Assembly: GCF_001742225.1 (NCBI RefSeq)
Contig: NZ_CP017075.1
Span: 372,001-436,000, forward strand
DNA length: 64,000 nt
Direction of reading: 5' to 3'
From: Novosphingobium resinovorum
GTDB lineage: Bacteria; Pseudomonadota; Alphaproteobacteria; Sphingomonadales; Sphingomonadaceae
Shown piece by piece: positions 47,795-57,962 of this stretch. The position numbers and the translations under genes are program-made. The notes below the pieces were generated by a model. The model made no database searches. It saw nothing but the letters and a program-made list of their open reading frames with translations, and had not been told where the DNA came from. Every line of letters starts with the position of its first letter. Positions within the stretch are counted from its first letter, which is position 1.

Positions 47795-48370
47795 GTGGGT
47801 CGCTGGCAAAGTATGGCGGACAGAAATCTCAACGAGCATGGAGCGAATCGCGTGCAGGGCGCAGGGCTTCAGCATGTCTTCCCCGGACTGACCCCCAAGC
47901 AGCATGAAGTGCTGCGATTCGTATCCGAAAATCGGACCAGCAAGGAAATCGCCTGGGAACTGGGCATCTCCGAAAGCGCCGTGAACCAGCGGATCGAGGG
48001 CGTGCGTATCCGAGCCGGCTCTCCGCCGCGCGCCGAACTGGCGCGGACCTACAGGCAATATCTGCTGGATCAGGACGCACCCTGTAATCCAATACCAGAT
48101 AAGATTCCTCAGGTTCCGGAAGTGCTGCCCGATGCATCAGTCAGGGCTCAGGACGAACCGGCGGCAAGCCTCGCTCTCTCGGATGCCATGACCTACACGG
48201 TCACGGCGCCCTGGCAGCGCGAGAATTACGGCCAGATCGTCCCGGAGGTGCTCGATGGGGCAAATGCCGGGCTAAGCCGGACAGCCGCCATGGTCGCCAT
48301 CGCCGGGGGTATGCTTCTGGTGGCGATGGTGGGTCTTGGCGTCGTTCGTGCGCTGGCCGATCTGATCTGA
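47795..48370 (+). CDS. Membrane-anchored LuxR-type helix-turn-helix protein
   Basis: 191 residues. Residues about 30-80 (LTPKQHEVLRFVSENRTSKEIAW, then ELGISESAVNQRI) are a GerE/LuxR-type HTH, but at the N-terminus and without a receiver or autoinducer domain. A linker of about 70 residues leads to a single C-terminal membrane helix (AAMVAIAGGMLLVAMVGLG). This is the reverse of the usual LuxR layout and implies a tethered regulator. GTG 47795 is preferred for its GGAG upstream; ATG 47813 has none. It precedes two unknown genes and a RadC-like gene. The target genes are not known. Confidence 0.82.
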   Translation: MGRWQSMADRNLNEHGANRVQGAGLQHVFPGLTPKQHEVLRFVSENRTSKEIAWELGISESAVNQRIEGVRIRAGSPPRAELARTYRQYLLDQDAPCNPIPDKIPQVPEVLPDASVRAQDEPAASLALSDAMTYTVTAPWQRENYGQIVPEVLDGANAGLSRTAAMVAIAGGMLLVAMVGLGVVRALADLI

Positions 48371-48454
48371 TCGGAACGGCCTTGTTCCAGCCTCCCCAAA
48401 CCTGTGTTTGTGGCGCGTCCGCCGAGCCGGTCCCGCGTCAGGGGGAATATTGCC

Positions 48455-48793
48455 ATGTCGATGACCATTGCTGCCGCTACCGCCCGGATCGCCCGCCAGC
48501 TTCCCGAGGCCGAACTTTCGCTCGACTCCGCGCTTCTCGCTTCTGCGCGGCTGATGGAATCGATGCTGCTGGCACGTCAGGCGGACGGGGTGGAGACCTT
48601 CACTGGCCAGACCGCACTGATGCGCCTTGCCAAGGCTCAGCGTACGCTGATCGAAAGCCAGAACGACATGATCCGTGTCCATCAGGAACTGCGCGGTGTC
48701 GGCCTCGAAGTGAAGGCGATCACGGACGACGCAGGCACCTGCCCGAAGGAAAGCGGCCTCGCCGTGGCAGAGCCGATGCTCCGCAGCGCCTGA
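48455..48793 (+). CDS. Small helical protein of unknown function
   Basis: 112 residues from ATG 48455, with GGGGGAA 8 nt upstream, so clearly meant for translation. It is almost entirely helical (ELSLDSALLASARLMESMLLA, RLAKAQRTLIESQNDMIRV) with a short polar tail (DDAGTCPKESG). No domain recognised. It may be co-transcribed with the upstream LuxR-type gene (84-nt gap) and the downstream membrane protein (36-nt gap). Confidence 0.7.
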   Translation: MSMTIAAATARIARQLPEAELSLDSALLASARLMESMLLARQADGVETFTGQTALMRLAKAQRTLIESQNDMIRVHQELRGVGLEVKAITDDAGTCPKESGLAVAEPMLRSA

Positions 48794-48829
48794 TATCCCA
48801 TGCCGTCTGGCCGGGAATGCGGAGGCGAC

Positions 48830-49360
48830 ATGCCTGAGCATTCCTGGCTGGAAATCCTGTGGTTTCACAAGGACAAGATTCAGCTTGCCGTCTATGCGCT
48901 GCTCTTCCTCTACTGCCTGGCGCGCAGGATGCCTGCGCCGGAGTGCGTCCTTTCGGGGGCGCTCTTCGGCATGGGGGCAATCGACAAGCTGCATCACCTT
49001 GCGATTGGCGGCTCGATCATCTGGCGTCATGCCAACGTCGGGCACTTGTGCATCGATGCGCTGGCGATGGCGGGCATGTACATCGTCGCGCTTCATGCCA
49101 ACCGGATATATCCGTTATGGATAGCTGGTGCGCAGATCATAGCGATGTTCGGGCATTTCTACCGTTTGGCGCTGGAGGAGATCAACACCTTCGCTTACGA
49201 CGCCATGGCGGTGACGCCCTCCTACATCCAGTTCGTGGCGATGCTGCTGGGCGTGGTATGTCACATGTCGCGGCGCACGAGGCTGGGCAAGTATCCATCC
49301 TGGCGGCGCTCCTCGCTCCCTACGCTGGAGACGCCGGCGAGGATATTGCCGGGCGCCTGA
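48830..49360 (+). CDS. Small multi-pass membrane protein of unknown function
   Basis: 176 residues from ATG 48830, with GGAGG 5 nt upstream. About five hydrophobic segments are visible (LAVYALLFLYCLARR; SGALFGMGAIDKLHHLAIGG; IDALAMAGMYIVALHAN; LWIAGAQIIAMFGHF; IQFVAMLLGVVCHMS), plus a basic C-terminal tail. Histidines lie in or near the membrane segments. No family is recognised. It overlaps the next gene by about 100 nt in another frame, indicating tight organisation. Confidence 0.65.
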   Translation: MPEHSWLEILWFHKDKIQLAVYALLFLYCLARRMPAPECVLSGALFGMGAIDKLHHLAIGGSIIWRHANVGHLCIDALAMAGMYIVALHANRIYPLWIAGAQIIAMFGHFYRLALEEINTFAYDAMAVTPSYIQFVAMLLGVVCHMSRRTRLGKYPSWRRSSLPTLETPARILPGA

Positions 49361-49896
49361 TCGGGCATTTCGGGTCGCTGCGTACGATCTATTCCGCATC
49401 GCTCGAATCCCTGCGGCAGGCCATGGGCGACGATGGCCCGTCCAGTGCCTGGCTCGCCGATGCGATCGTGGCGGCCCGCCGTCTTGCCGAAGCGGCTTCC
49501 CGCGAGGCGATGCGCGGCTTGCCACTGGATACCGGTTCAGCCGAGTTCAGGCGCTACCTCGTCAATCGACTGGGTTGCCGGCGCGAGGAGTGCGTGCAGG
49601 TCTTCTATTTCAATGGCGAGGGCATCTACATCGCCGAAGACCTCTACACTGGCGGCAGACGGACAGAGTGCCTGATCCCGCTGCGCCGGACTGTTCGCCG
49701 CGCCTTCGATCTCGACGCCAGGCGCATCGTACTGGCGCATAATCACCCGTCCGGAGCAGCCCGTCCCAGCGCTGACGACATCGCCGCCACCGCCAGGTTC
49801 AGGCAAATCGTCGAGCCACTGGAGATACGGCTCGACGACCATTGCATCGTTGCCGGCAATGCGGTTGCCAGCATGAGGACCATGGGGATTTTCTAG
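49258..49896 (+). CDS. RadC-like JAMM-domain protein
   Basis: 212 residues from ATG 49258, the first start in this frame compatible with the domain. A helix-hairpin-helix-like stretch (GRLIGHFGSLRTIYSASLESL) precedes the JAB/MPN domain. The metal motif reads HNHPSG...SADD, with Glu in the FNGEGIYIAED segment. Its start lies inside the upstream membrane-protein gene and its stop overlaps the convergent TonB receptor stop by four bases. RadC-family function is unsettled; a metal-dependent hydrolase fold is visible. It is slightly shorter than typical RadC at the N-terminus. Confidence 0.83.
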   Translation: MSHVAAHEAGQVSILAALLAPYAGDAGEDIAGRLIGHFGSLRTIYSASLESLRQAMGDDGPSSAWLADAIVAARRLAEAASREAMRGLPLDTGSAEFRRYLVNRLGCRREECVQVFYFNGEGIYIAEDLYTGGRRTECLIPLRRTVRRAFDLDARRIVLAHNHPSGAARPSADDIAATARFRQIVEPLEIRLDDHCIVAGNAVASMRTMGIF

Positions 49897-51926
49897 TTCT
49901 TCAGGCGCAGGCTAACGAAGAGGGTGCGTCCCTGCTCGGGGTAGCCATCGACGGTGGTGTAGTTCTCGTCGAACAGGTTGCGTCCGCCGAGGCCCAGGGT
50001 GGCCCATTCGGTCACGTCGAAGTCCACGCGCAGGTTGGCCAGTGCGTAATTGCCGGTCTGGTAGTAGCGCGTTCCCGCGGTGTTTACGGTCCAGCGCTTC
50101 GACGCGACGTCGAGGCTCGGCAGGATGCGCAGCGCCGGGATAGGCGACCACTCGGCCCAGACGAAGCCCGAATGTTCGGGCACGCCGGTGATGTGGAACG
50201 AGGTGATCCGCGACAGCGTGGGGTCGTTCAGCTTGCGATGCACCCAGCCGTAGTTGGCGCCGACACGCAGCGTCTCGGCGATTTGCGCGGTCGCGGAGAT
50301 GTCGGCGCCGTAGTAATCGCCCGAGCCGACGTTGCGGCTCTGCGCGGTGGACTGGCCCTGGTAGATGAACGGGAACGAGACGATCGCGTCATCGACCTTG
50401 GCGTACCAGCCCGAAGCTTCGATGCGCAACGCTCCGAACTGGCGTGTGCCGCCCAGTTCGACTTGCGTGGCGCGTTCGGCCTTGAGGTCGGGGTTGGAGG
50501 TGGCGCCGCCGAAGCGGGTGCTGAAGCGCTCGAAGATGGTCGGGAAGCGCGCACGCGAGGAGACCGACAGGTGCACGGTGGTCGCCTCATCGGGCGTCCA
50601 GAGCAGTTGCCCTTGTGCATTCCACGCATCGCCGTTGCGCAGGTCGTAGTAGACGAAAGCGCCCGAGGTGTAGTCTTCGGCGCGGCGCAGGTCGCGCCAG
50701 TCGTAGCTGGCACCCACGACCAGTTCCAACTGCGGCGTCAGTTTGTAGCCGTTCTCGATCGCGGCGCTGTAGGTTTCCTCGATCGTGGTCTGCCAGGGTT
50801 CCCATGTGCCGGAAGGGAAGCCCTGCTGGATCTCGCGGTGGCGGTCGTTGCGGTAGTGGAACGAGACGCTCAGTCGCTCGGCCTCGCTGGGGTTGAGGTC
50901 CAGCTGGGCGGAGCCGCCGTAGGCACGGTCGCTATAGGCGCTGTTGAACGAACTGCCGCGCGTCTGGGTGTTCAGATTGGCATTGTCGAAGCTGTCGAGG
51001 CTGTTCTTGAAGGTGTTGTAATAGGCGCGCGTGCGCAGCGTCGCGATCTCGCCCAGTTGCGTGGTCGAGAGGAAGTAGACGTTCTGCAGGTTCCAGTAAG
51101 GCCAGGTCCAGTAACGCAGGCCGGTGCTGTCCGAGACATGGAGCGGGGCCAGCTTCTCGCCTTCCTGCCGGGTGAAGCTGATCGCGTATTCGTCGGTCGC
51201 GTTGGGGGTGAAGCCCAGCTTTGCGTTTACGCGCCAGTCTTCGGAGCGCGACAGATCACGTTCGCCGCCGTCTTCGTTGCGGGTGGCATCGAACTTGTTC
51301 GAGAGGTCCCAGTGATCGGTGAAGTTGCGCGCGTAGCTGGCCTGCGCGTACCATTTTTCCTGCCGCGTGCCGAGCGAGACGAAGCCGGTGTAGCCCGCAT
51401 AGTCCACGTCGTTGTCGAGGTTCAGGCTGAAGCGCGCCTCGGCGTCGAATTCCTTCTGCGGCTTGCGGGTGACGAGGTTGACCGCGCCGCCCATCGCGCC
51501 CGGACCGTTGAGCACCGAGACATAACCCTTGGCGACCTGGATTTCGGCGACGTCGGGCGTCAGGAAGCGGCCGTAGTCGAGGCGTCCGTCGGCGGGCAGG
51601 TAGACGCGGATGCCGTCGATCGACAACGGCACCTGGTAACGGTCGAAGCCGCGCACGTAGATCAGCCGCTCATTGCGCGAATTGCCCGAGAGGCCCGAGG
51701 TGACGCCGGGGATCAGCTTGACCGCTTCATCCAGAGTATCGCGCGAGAAATCGTAGATCGCCTCGGCATTGACGGTGGAGGCGGTAATGTCGCCGTTCCC
51801 CGTGCGCGGCGCGGTGACGACGATCTGGCCGAGGCCGAAAGTATTGTCGGTGTCATCAGCGGCGAATGCGGGCGCTGCCACGCAGACCAGCGACGCGGCG
51901 AGCGCCGCGGTGATCGCATACTTCAT
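49893..51926 (-). CDS. TonB-dependent outer-membrane receptor
   Basis: 677 residues from ATG 51926, with AAGGGGGA just upstream. A signal peptide (MKYAITAALAASLVCVAAPA-FA) is followed by a TonB-box-like GQIVVTAPR, a plug with LIYVRGFDRYQVPLSIDG and NGPGAMGGAVNLVTRKP, and a barrel ending TLFVSLRLKN. The smaller size resembles metal- or siderophore-type receptors rather than the 931-residue receptor at 18.7 kb. It is divergent from a His/Cys-motif periplasmic protein and a MauG-type peroxidase, suggesting a metal-related substrate. That is inference. Confidence 0.92.
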   Translation of the reverse strand: MKYAITAALAASLVCVAAPAFAADDTDNTFGLGQIVVTAPRTGNGDITASTVNAEAIYDFSRDTLDEAVKLIPGVTSGLSGNSRNERLIYVRGFDRYQVPLSIDGIRVYLPADGRLDYGRFLTPDVAEIQVAKGYVSVLNGPGAMGGAVNLVTRKPQKEFDAEARFSLNLDNDVDYAGYTGFVSLGTRQEKWYAQASYARNFTDHWDLSNKFDATRNEDGGERDLSRSEDWRVNAKLGFTPNATDEYAISFTRQEGEKLAPLHVSDSTGLRYWTWPYWNLQNVYFLSTTQLGEIATLRTRAYYNTFKNSLDSFDNANLNTQTRGSSFNSAYSDRAYGGSAQLDLNPSEAERLSVSFHYRNDRHREIQQGFPSGTWEPWQTTIEETYSAAIENGYKLTPQLELVVGASYDWRDLRRAEDYTSGAFVYYDLRNGDAWNAQGQLLWTPDEATTVHLSVSSRARFPTIFERFSTRFGGATSNPDLKAERATQVELGGTRQFGALRIEASGWYAKVDDAIVSFPFIYQGQSTAQSRNVGSGDYYGADISATAQIAETLRVGANYGWVHRKLNDPTLSRITSFHITGVPEHSGFVWAEWSPIPALRILPSLDVASKRWTVNTAGTRYYQTGNYALANLRVDFDVTEWATLGLGGRNLFDENYTTVDGYPEQGRTLFVSLRLKN

Positions 51927-52051
51927 ATTATCCCCCTTGAACCTTCTGAAGATTCGCGCTTGGAACGAATCTGTATCCCGCCGTACATAATTACATCGGG
52001 CAGTACACAAATATATTCCATGAAACATAGAATGGGCACGGAGCCATGATC

Positions 52052-52597
52052 ATGACACGCACCTTCGGCGCACTTCTTCTTGCGATCGCGGCGACGGGTT
52101 CCGCGCAGGCGGCCGAGCCGATGCCCGGGGCGATGACGGACCACGATCATGCCGCCTGCGCCGCGCCTGCTGCCGTTCCGGCCGATCTTGCGGGATGGAG
52201 TGCAGCGCATCGGCCGTTGAAGGCGGCGATCAAGGCAAGCGGCGCGGCCAAGGCGCTGCTGGAGCAGGGCGTAGCTGCCGATGCCGCGCTCGCGCCGACG
52301 CCGAAGGTCACGTACGTGATCGAGCCCGGAAAGCCGGGCGGTTCTGTCAGTTTCGGCGGGCTCTTTGCGTTCGACGTCGCTGCTGCCGGTCGCTACCGCG
52401 TGGCGCAGAGCGGGCGTTCATGGGTCGATGTGATCGTCGAGGGCAAGGCGGTACCATCGGTAGCGCATGGTCATGGGCCGGATTGCTCGGGCATCGCCAA
52501 GATGGTCGAGTACGATCTTCCGGCTGGTCGCCATCTGCTGCAGATCGCGGCCAATGGCGAACAGGTGCTTACGGTGATGGTCGCTCCCGTCCGATGA
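52052..52597 (+). CDS. Periplasmic protein with two HxHxxC-like motifs, function unknown
   Basis: 181 residues from ATG 52052, with GGAG 8 nt upstream (an ATG 6 nt earlier is too close). It has a signal peptide (MTRTFGALLLAIAATGSAQAA) and a beta-rich body. Two candidate metal sites are HDHAAC just after the signal peptide and HGHGPDC near residue 145. Nothing else is recognised. The stop overlaps the start of the di-haem peroxidase gene (ATGA), so the two are translationally coupled. Possibly a metal-binding partner of the receptor and peroxidase. Confidence 0.7.
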   Translation: MTRTFGALLLAIAATGSAQAAEPMPGAMTDHDHAACAAPAAVPADLAGWSAAHRPLKAAIKASGAAKALLEQGVAADAALAPTPKVTYVIEPGKPGGSVSFGGLFAFDVAAAGRYRVAQSGRSWVDVIVEGKAVPSVAHGHGPDCSGIAKMVEYDLPAGRHLLQIAANGEQVLTVMVAPVR

Positions 52598-53553
52598 GGC
52601 ATACAGGGGGCTGGGCGCTGCTGCTGTCGAGCCTCGTCCTTGCGGCCGGGGCAGGGATGGCGCGCGACGGCCGGGGCAATCTCGATGCGCAAGTCGCGCT
52701 CGGACGGCGGCTGTTCCATGATGGCGATCTCTCGATCAACGGCACGCTGTCTTGCGCGACGTGCCACGATCCGCGCCACAGCTTTGCCGACGGCGTGCGC
52801 GCGCACCCGGGCGCGCATGGCGAGCCGGGCCTGCGCAACGTGCCGTCGCTGGTGAACGTCGGCAGCTTTTCGCCGCTGACCTGGGGCAATCCCTCGCTGG
52901 CCACGCTCGAGCAGCAGGCGCTGGTGCCGATTGCCGGCGAAGACCCGGTCGAAATGGGCATGAAGGGGCAGGAAGTCGAACTGACGCGCCGCCTCTCGGC
53001 CAATCCCTGCTATCGCAAGCTGTTCAAGGCGGCGTTCCCGGCGACGCGCGGGCGGATTGACTTTACCTCGGTATCGGCCGCGCTGGCAGCGTTTCAGCGC
53101 ACGATCGTCAGCCACGAGACCGACTGGGACCATGCTGCTGCGGGCGGCCCGGTGCTGGACGAAGCAGCCGCGCGCGGAGAGGCGCTGTTTCGCGGGAAAG
53201 GCGAGTGCGCCGGGTGCCACTCGGGCCGCGAGTTCACCGACCTTGCCTTCCACCGCCTGTCGGGAGCGCCGGCAGATCCTCCGAACGGCGACTTCGGCCT
53301 TGCGCGTGCCACTGGCCGGGTGGAGGATCGCGGGAAGTTCCGCACGCCCTCGCTGCGCAATGTCGCTCCGACCGCACCTTATCTCCATGACGGCAGCGCG
53401 GACACCATGACTGAAGCCATCGCGCGCCATGGCACGACGCTGTCACCCGCAGAGACGACGGACATCGAAGCGTTCCTCAATGCCCTGACCGATAGGGCGG
53501 TGGGCGCCGACCCGCGCTACACCCGGCCGGGCAAGGCTTGTGAGGCGTCCTGA
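52594..53553 (+). CDS. MauG/CcpA-type di-haem cytochrome c peroxidase family protein
   Basis: 319 residues from ATG 52594, overlapping the upstream stop by ATGA. A signal sequence (GGWALLLSSLVLAAGAGMA) indicates a periplasmic protein. Two haem c sites are present: C54-ATC-H58 (CATCH) and C205-AGC-H209 (CAGCH). The segment FRTPSLRNVAPTAPYLHDG is characteristic of this family. Family reactions are peroxide reduction or protein oxidation (MauG). Its neighbours, a TonB receptor and a small His/Cys protein, suggest metal handling or oxidative maturation. Confidence 0.9.
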   Translation: MRHTGGWALLLSSLVLAAGAGMARDGRGNLDAQVALGRRLFHDGDLSINGTLSCATCHDPRHSFADGVRAHPGAHGEPGLRNVPSLVNVGSFSPLTWGNPSLATLEQQALVPIAGEDPVEMGMKGQEVELTRRLSANPCYRKLFKAAFPATRGRIDFTSVSAALAAFQRTIVSHETDWDHAAAGGPVLDEAAARGEALFRGKGECAGCHSGREFTDLAFHRLSGAPADPPNGDFGLARATGRVEDRGKFRTPSLRNVAPTAPYLHDGSADTMTEAIARHGTTLSPAETTDIEAFLNALTDRAVGADPRYTRPGKACEAS

Positions 53554-53557
53554 TCGG

Positions 53558-54538
53558 TCAGGCGACGACGCAGCGATTACGCCCCCCGCGCTTGGCCTCG
53601 TAAAGCGGACCATCGGCGCGGGCGATCCATTCCTCGGCGACCGTCACGCTGTGATCCAGTGTAGCGATGCCGAAGCTGGCGGTGACTGCGATCGTCCGCG
53701 TCGGGGCGACCACGATCGGGCGCGCCTCGATCGCGGCGCGGAACCGCTCGGCGGCGGCCAGCGCTTCGCCCACGCCGGTTTCCGGCAGCATCATCGCGAA
53801 TTCCTCTCCGCCGAGACGGCCTAACACATCGGCGGAGCGGCCCGCCGCGCCCAGCGTCGCGGCAAGATCGCGCAGGACGGCGTCTCCGGCGGGATGGCCC
53901 CAAGTGTCGTTGACGGACTTGAAGTGATCGACGTCGATCAGCACCAGCGACGCGGTGCGGCCATAGCGGTGGCACCGCGCGATCTCCTGGTTCGCCTTCT
54001 CGATGAAGCCGCGCCGGGTGAGGGCGCCGGTAAGCTGGTCGCGCTCGGCGATGCGGCGCAGTTCCATCTCGTTGACGACGATCCGGGCGAAGTTGCGCAG
54101 GATGTCGAGTTCGCCGTCGGTGAATTCGCGGGTCTTGGTATCGACCGCGCACAGTGCGCCGACATTGTAGCCGTCGGACGTCACAAGCGGCACGCCCGCA
54201 TAGGCGCGCACGTGCGGGTCCTGCAGCACTGCGGGGTAGTCGGCAACGCGCGGGTCCTGCGTGGCGTCGGGGATGAGCAAGGGGGCATGCTGCTGGATGG
54301 CGTAGGCGCAGAACGATTCGCTGCGCGGGGTCTCGGTGGCGTCGATGCCCTCGATCGCCTTGAACCACTGGCGGTCCTTGTCCACCAGCGTGACGGCGGA
54401 GATCGGCACGCCCAGCACCGTGCGCACGAGGTTCACGACATTGTCGAACGCCTCTTCGCGCGGCGTATCGAGAATGGCGAGGCGTTGCAGGGCGGCGAGG
54501 CGGGCGGGTTCGTCGGCCAGGGCGGTCTGGGCATGCAT
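53558..54538 (-). CDS. GAF-domain diguanylate cyclase
   Basis: 326 residues. An N-terminal GAF domain (about 20-160; ARLAALQRLAILDTPREEAF, then DRQWFKAIEGID, SFCAYAIQ) is typical of sensor GAFs. It is followed by a GGDEF domain with DHFKSVNDTWGHPAGD and an active-site GGEEF. No EAL domain, so a synthase of c-di-GMP is predicted, controlled by a small ligand of the GAF domain. No membrane segment. The start and end are tight to the neighbours: the stop lies 5 bp from the convergent peroxidase stop. Confidence 0.93.
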   Translation of the reverse strand: MHAQTALADEPARLAALQRLAILDTPREEAFDNVVNLVRTVLGVPISAVTLVDKDRQWFKAIEGIDATETPRSESFCAYAIQQHAPLLIPDATQDPRVADYPAVLQDPHVRAYAGVPLVTSDGYNVGALCAVDTKTREFTDGELDILRNFARIVVNEMELRRIAERDQLTGALTRRGFIEKANQEIARCHRYGRTASLVLIDVDHFKSVNDTWGHPAGDAVLRDLAATLGAAGRSADVLGRLGGEEFAMMLPETGVGEALAAAERFRAAIEARPIVVAPTRTIAVTASFGIATLDHSVTVAEEWIARADGPLYEAKRGGRNRCVVA

Positions 54539-54612
54539 CCGGCAAGTACTCGTGCGGCGCGCCGAGGTCCTAGGCGCAGGGGCAAGGGTTCGATCCTCGG
54601 CTATTTACATAG

Positions 54613-56391
<1,779 letters not shown>

Positions 56392-56397
56392 GGCATG

Positions 56398-56510
56398 CGT
56401 CGTCCCGGACTTGATCCGGGACCGGTGGCTGTCTTTAGGCATACCTTGGAGGCGCGCTTCAAAGTAGGCTGTTCATGGCCAGCGGTCCCGGATCAAGTCC
56501 GGGGCGACGA
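56398..56510. repeat. Dispersed inverted repeat, family B (opposite orientation)
   Basis: GTCGTCCCGGACTTGATCC... from 56398 and its complement ending CCGGGGCGACG near 56510. Read on the other strand, the central segment matches that of the copy at 23586. 56511-56657 contains no gene; it leads into the flavin oxygenase gene. Confidence 0.8.
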
Positions 56511-56657
56511 TACGCTCAGGCGATGAATTGGATATGATGATCTCACGAATTGGCTGAATATCGCCGATTTCCTGAAGGTCGACGTCCACTAGTGTATACA
56601 TTGTTCTTGCGGACGCTCTCCACCCCCTTCATCACCGGGGGAGGAGAGGCACCCCGC

Positions 56658-57962
56658 ATGAGCAAGCATATCCATCTGGTCAGCTTCCTGATCAATTCGC
56701 CCATCAATCACACCGTGCTGAGCTGGGCGCAGCCGGGCGACAACCGGCTTGACGCGCTGCACGACCTCGCGGCGTGGCAGGACCTTGCGCGGACGCTGGA
56801 GCGCGGTCGCTTCGACGGCATGTTCTTCGCCGACACGCCAGGCGTCTTCGACCGCTACCGCGACAGCCACGAGGATGCGGTGAAGTACGGCGTATGCTGG
56901 CCTTCGCTCGACCCGGTGGTGCTGCTCTCGGCCCTCGCGGCGGTGACCACGCACCTGGGGCTGGCGACGACGATGTCGACCAGCGCCTATCAGCCATGGA
57001 CCATCGTGCGGCAACTGGGCACCCTCGATTACCTCTCCGGCGGGCGGATCGGCTGGAACATCGTCACCGGCCACTTGCGCGGCGAGCATCGGGCGCTTGG
57101 CCTGCAGCAACTGGACCACGATCGCCGCTACGACCGCGCCGACGAATACATGGAGGTCTGTTACAAGCTGTGGAACTCGGTGAAGCCGGGCGCGATTCTT
57201 GCCGACCGGGAGGCGGGTCTGTTCGCCGACCCCGCGAAGGTGGAATTCATCGACCACGCGGGCGAGTTCTTCTCTTGCCAGACCGTCGCGCCGGTGCCGC
57301 CTTCGCCGCAGGGGCACCCGGTGCTGTTCCAGGCGGGCAGTTCCGGGCGCGGGCAGCAGTTTGCGGTCAGCCACGCCGACGTCGTCTTCTCAATCCAGCC
57401 CAATGTCGCGGGGATGAAGCGCTTCATGACCAATCTGGCCGAGGCCGCGCAGGTTGCGGGCAAGGCGACGCCCGGCGTCAGCTTCGGCATTCAGCCTATC
57501 GTCGGCGGCACCGAAGAGGAAGCGAAGCGCAAGCTGGCGGACCTTGTCGAAAAGCTGCCGATCGACGGCTGCCTCGCGCGGCTCTCCGGCACGATGGGCG
57601 TGGATTTCGCCGGGATGGACCTCGACCAGCCGCTCGCCGAGATCGAGACGCAGGCATCGCAGGGACTGATGAAGGCCTTCGCCAACATCGAGGGCGATAA
57701 GCCCCTGACCTTGCGCGAAGTCGCGATCCGCTGGGGTCTCGCGGTAGGCAAGCCGCAGATCGTCGGCACGCCCGAGCAGGTTGCCGCCGAAATGGAGCGC
57801 ATCTGGCGCGAAACCGGCTGCTACGGCTACAACGTGACGCCGACGGTGATGGCCAGTTCGGTCACCGATTTCGTCGATCAGGTCGTGCCGATCCTCCAGA
57901 AGAACGGCGTCTACCGGACCGAATACGAAGGCACGACATTCCGCGAAAACCTGGGACTGTAA
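56658..57962 (+). CDS. LLM-class flavin-dependent monooxygenase (NtaA/SnaA/DszA-like)
   Basis: 434 residues from ATG 56658, which follows a GAGGAGAGG ribosome site; the open frame upstream has no signal of its own. Typical segments are GRFDGMFFADTPG, SGGRIGWNIVTGH, and HPVLFQAGSSGRGQQFA. The class uses reduced flavin supplied by a separate reductase to oxidise chelators, sulfur compounds or other organics. The substrate is not deducible. Its TAA overlaps the ATG of the next flavoprotein (TAATG). Confidence 0.9.
   Translation: MSKHIHLVSFLINSPINHTVLSWAQPGDNRLDALHDLAAWQDLARTLERGRFDGMFFADTPGVFDRYRDSHEDAVKYGVCWPSLDPVVLLSALAAVTTHLGLATTMSTSAYQPWTIVRQLGTLDYLSGGRIGWNIVTGHLRGEHRALGLQQLDHDRRYDRADEYMEVCYKLWNSVKPGAILADREAGLFADPAKVEFIDHAGEFFSCQTVAPVPPSPQGHPVLFQAGSSGRGQQFAVSHADVVFSIQPNVAGMKRFMTNLAEAAQVAGKATPGVSFGIQPIVGGTEEEAKRKLADLVEKLPIDGCLARLSGTMGVDFAGMDLDQPLAEIETQASQGLMKAFANIEGDKPLTLREVAIRWGLAVGKPQIVGTPEQVAAEMERIWRETGCYGYNVTPTVMASSVTDFVDQVVPILQKNGVYRTEYEGTTFRENLGL

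Noticed and set aside
51950..52020. Fur or Zur box between the divergent TonB receptor and HxHxxC genes
   Set aside because: TACATAATTACAT is only partly palindromic and matches neither consensus well enough to report.
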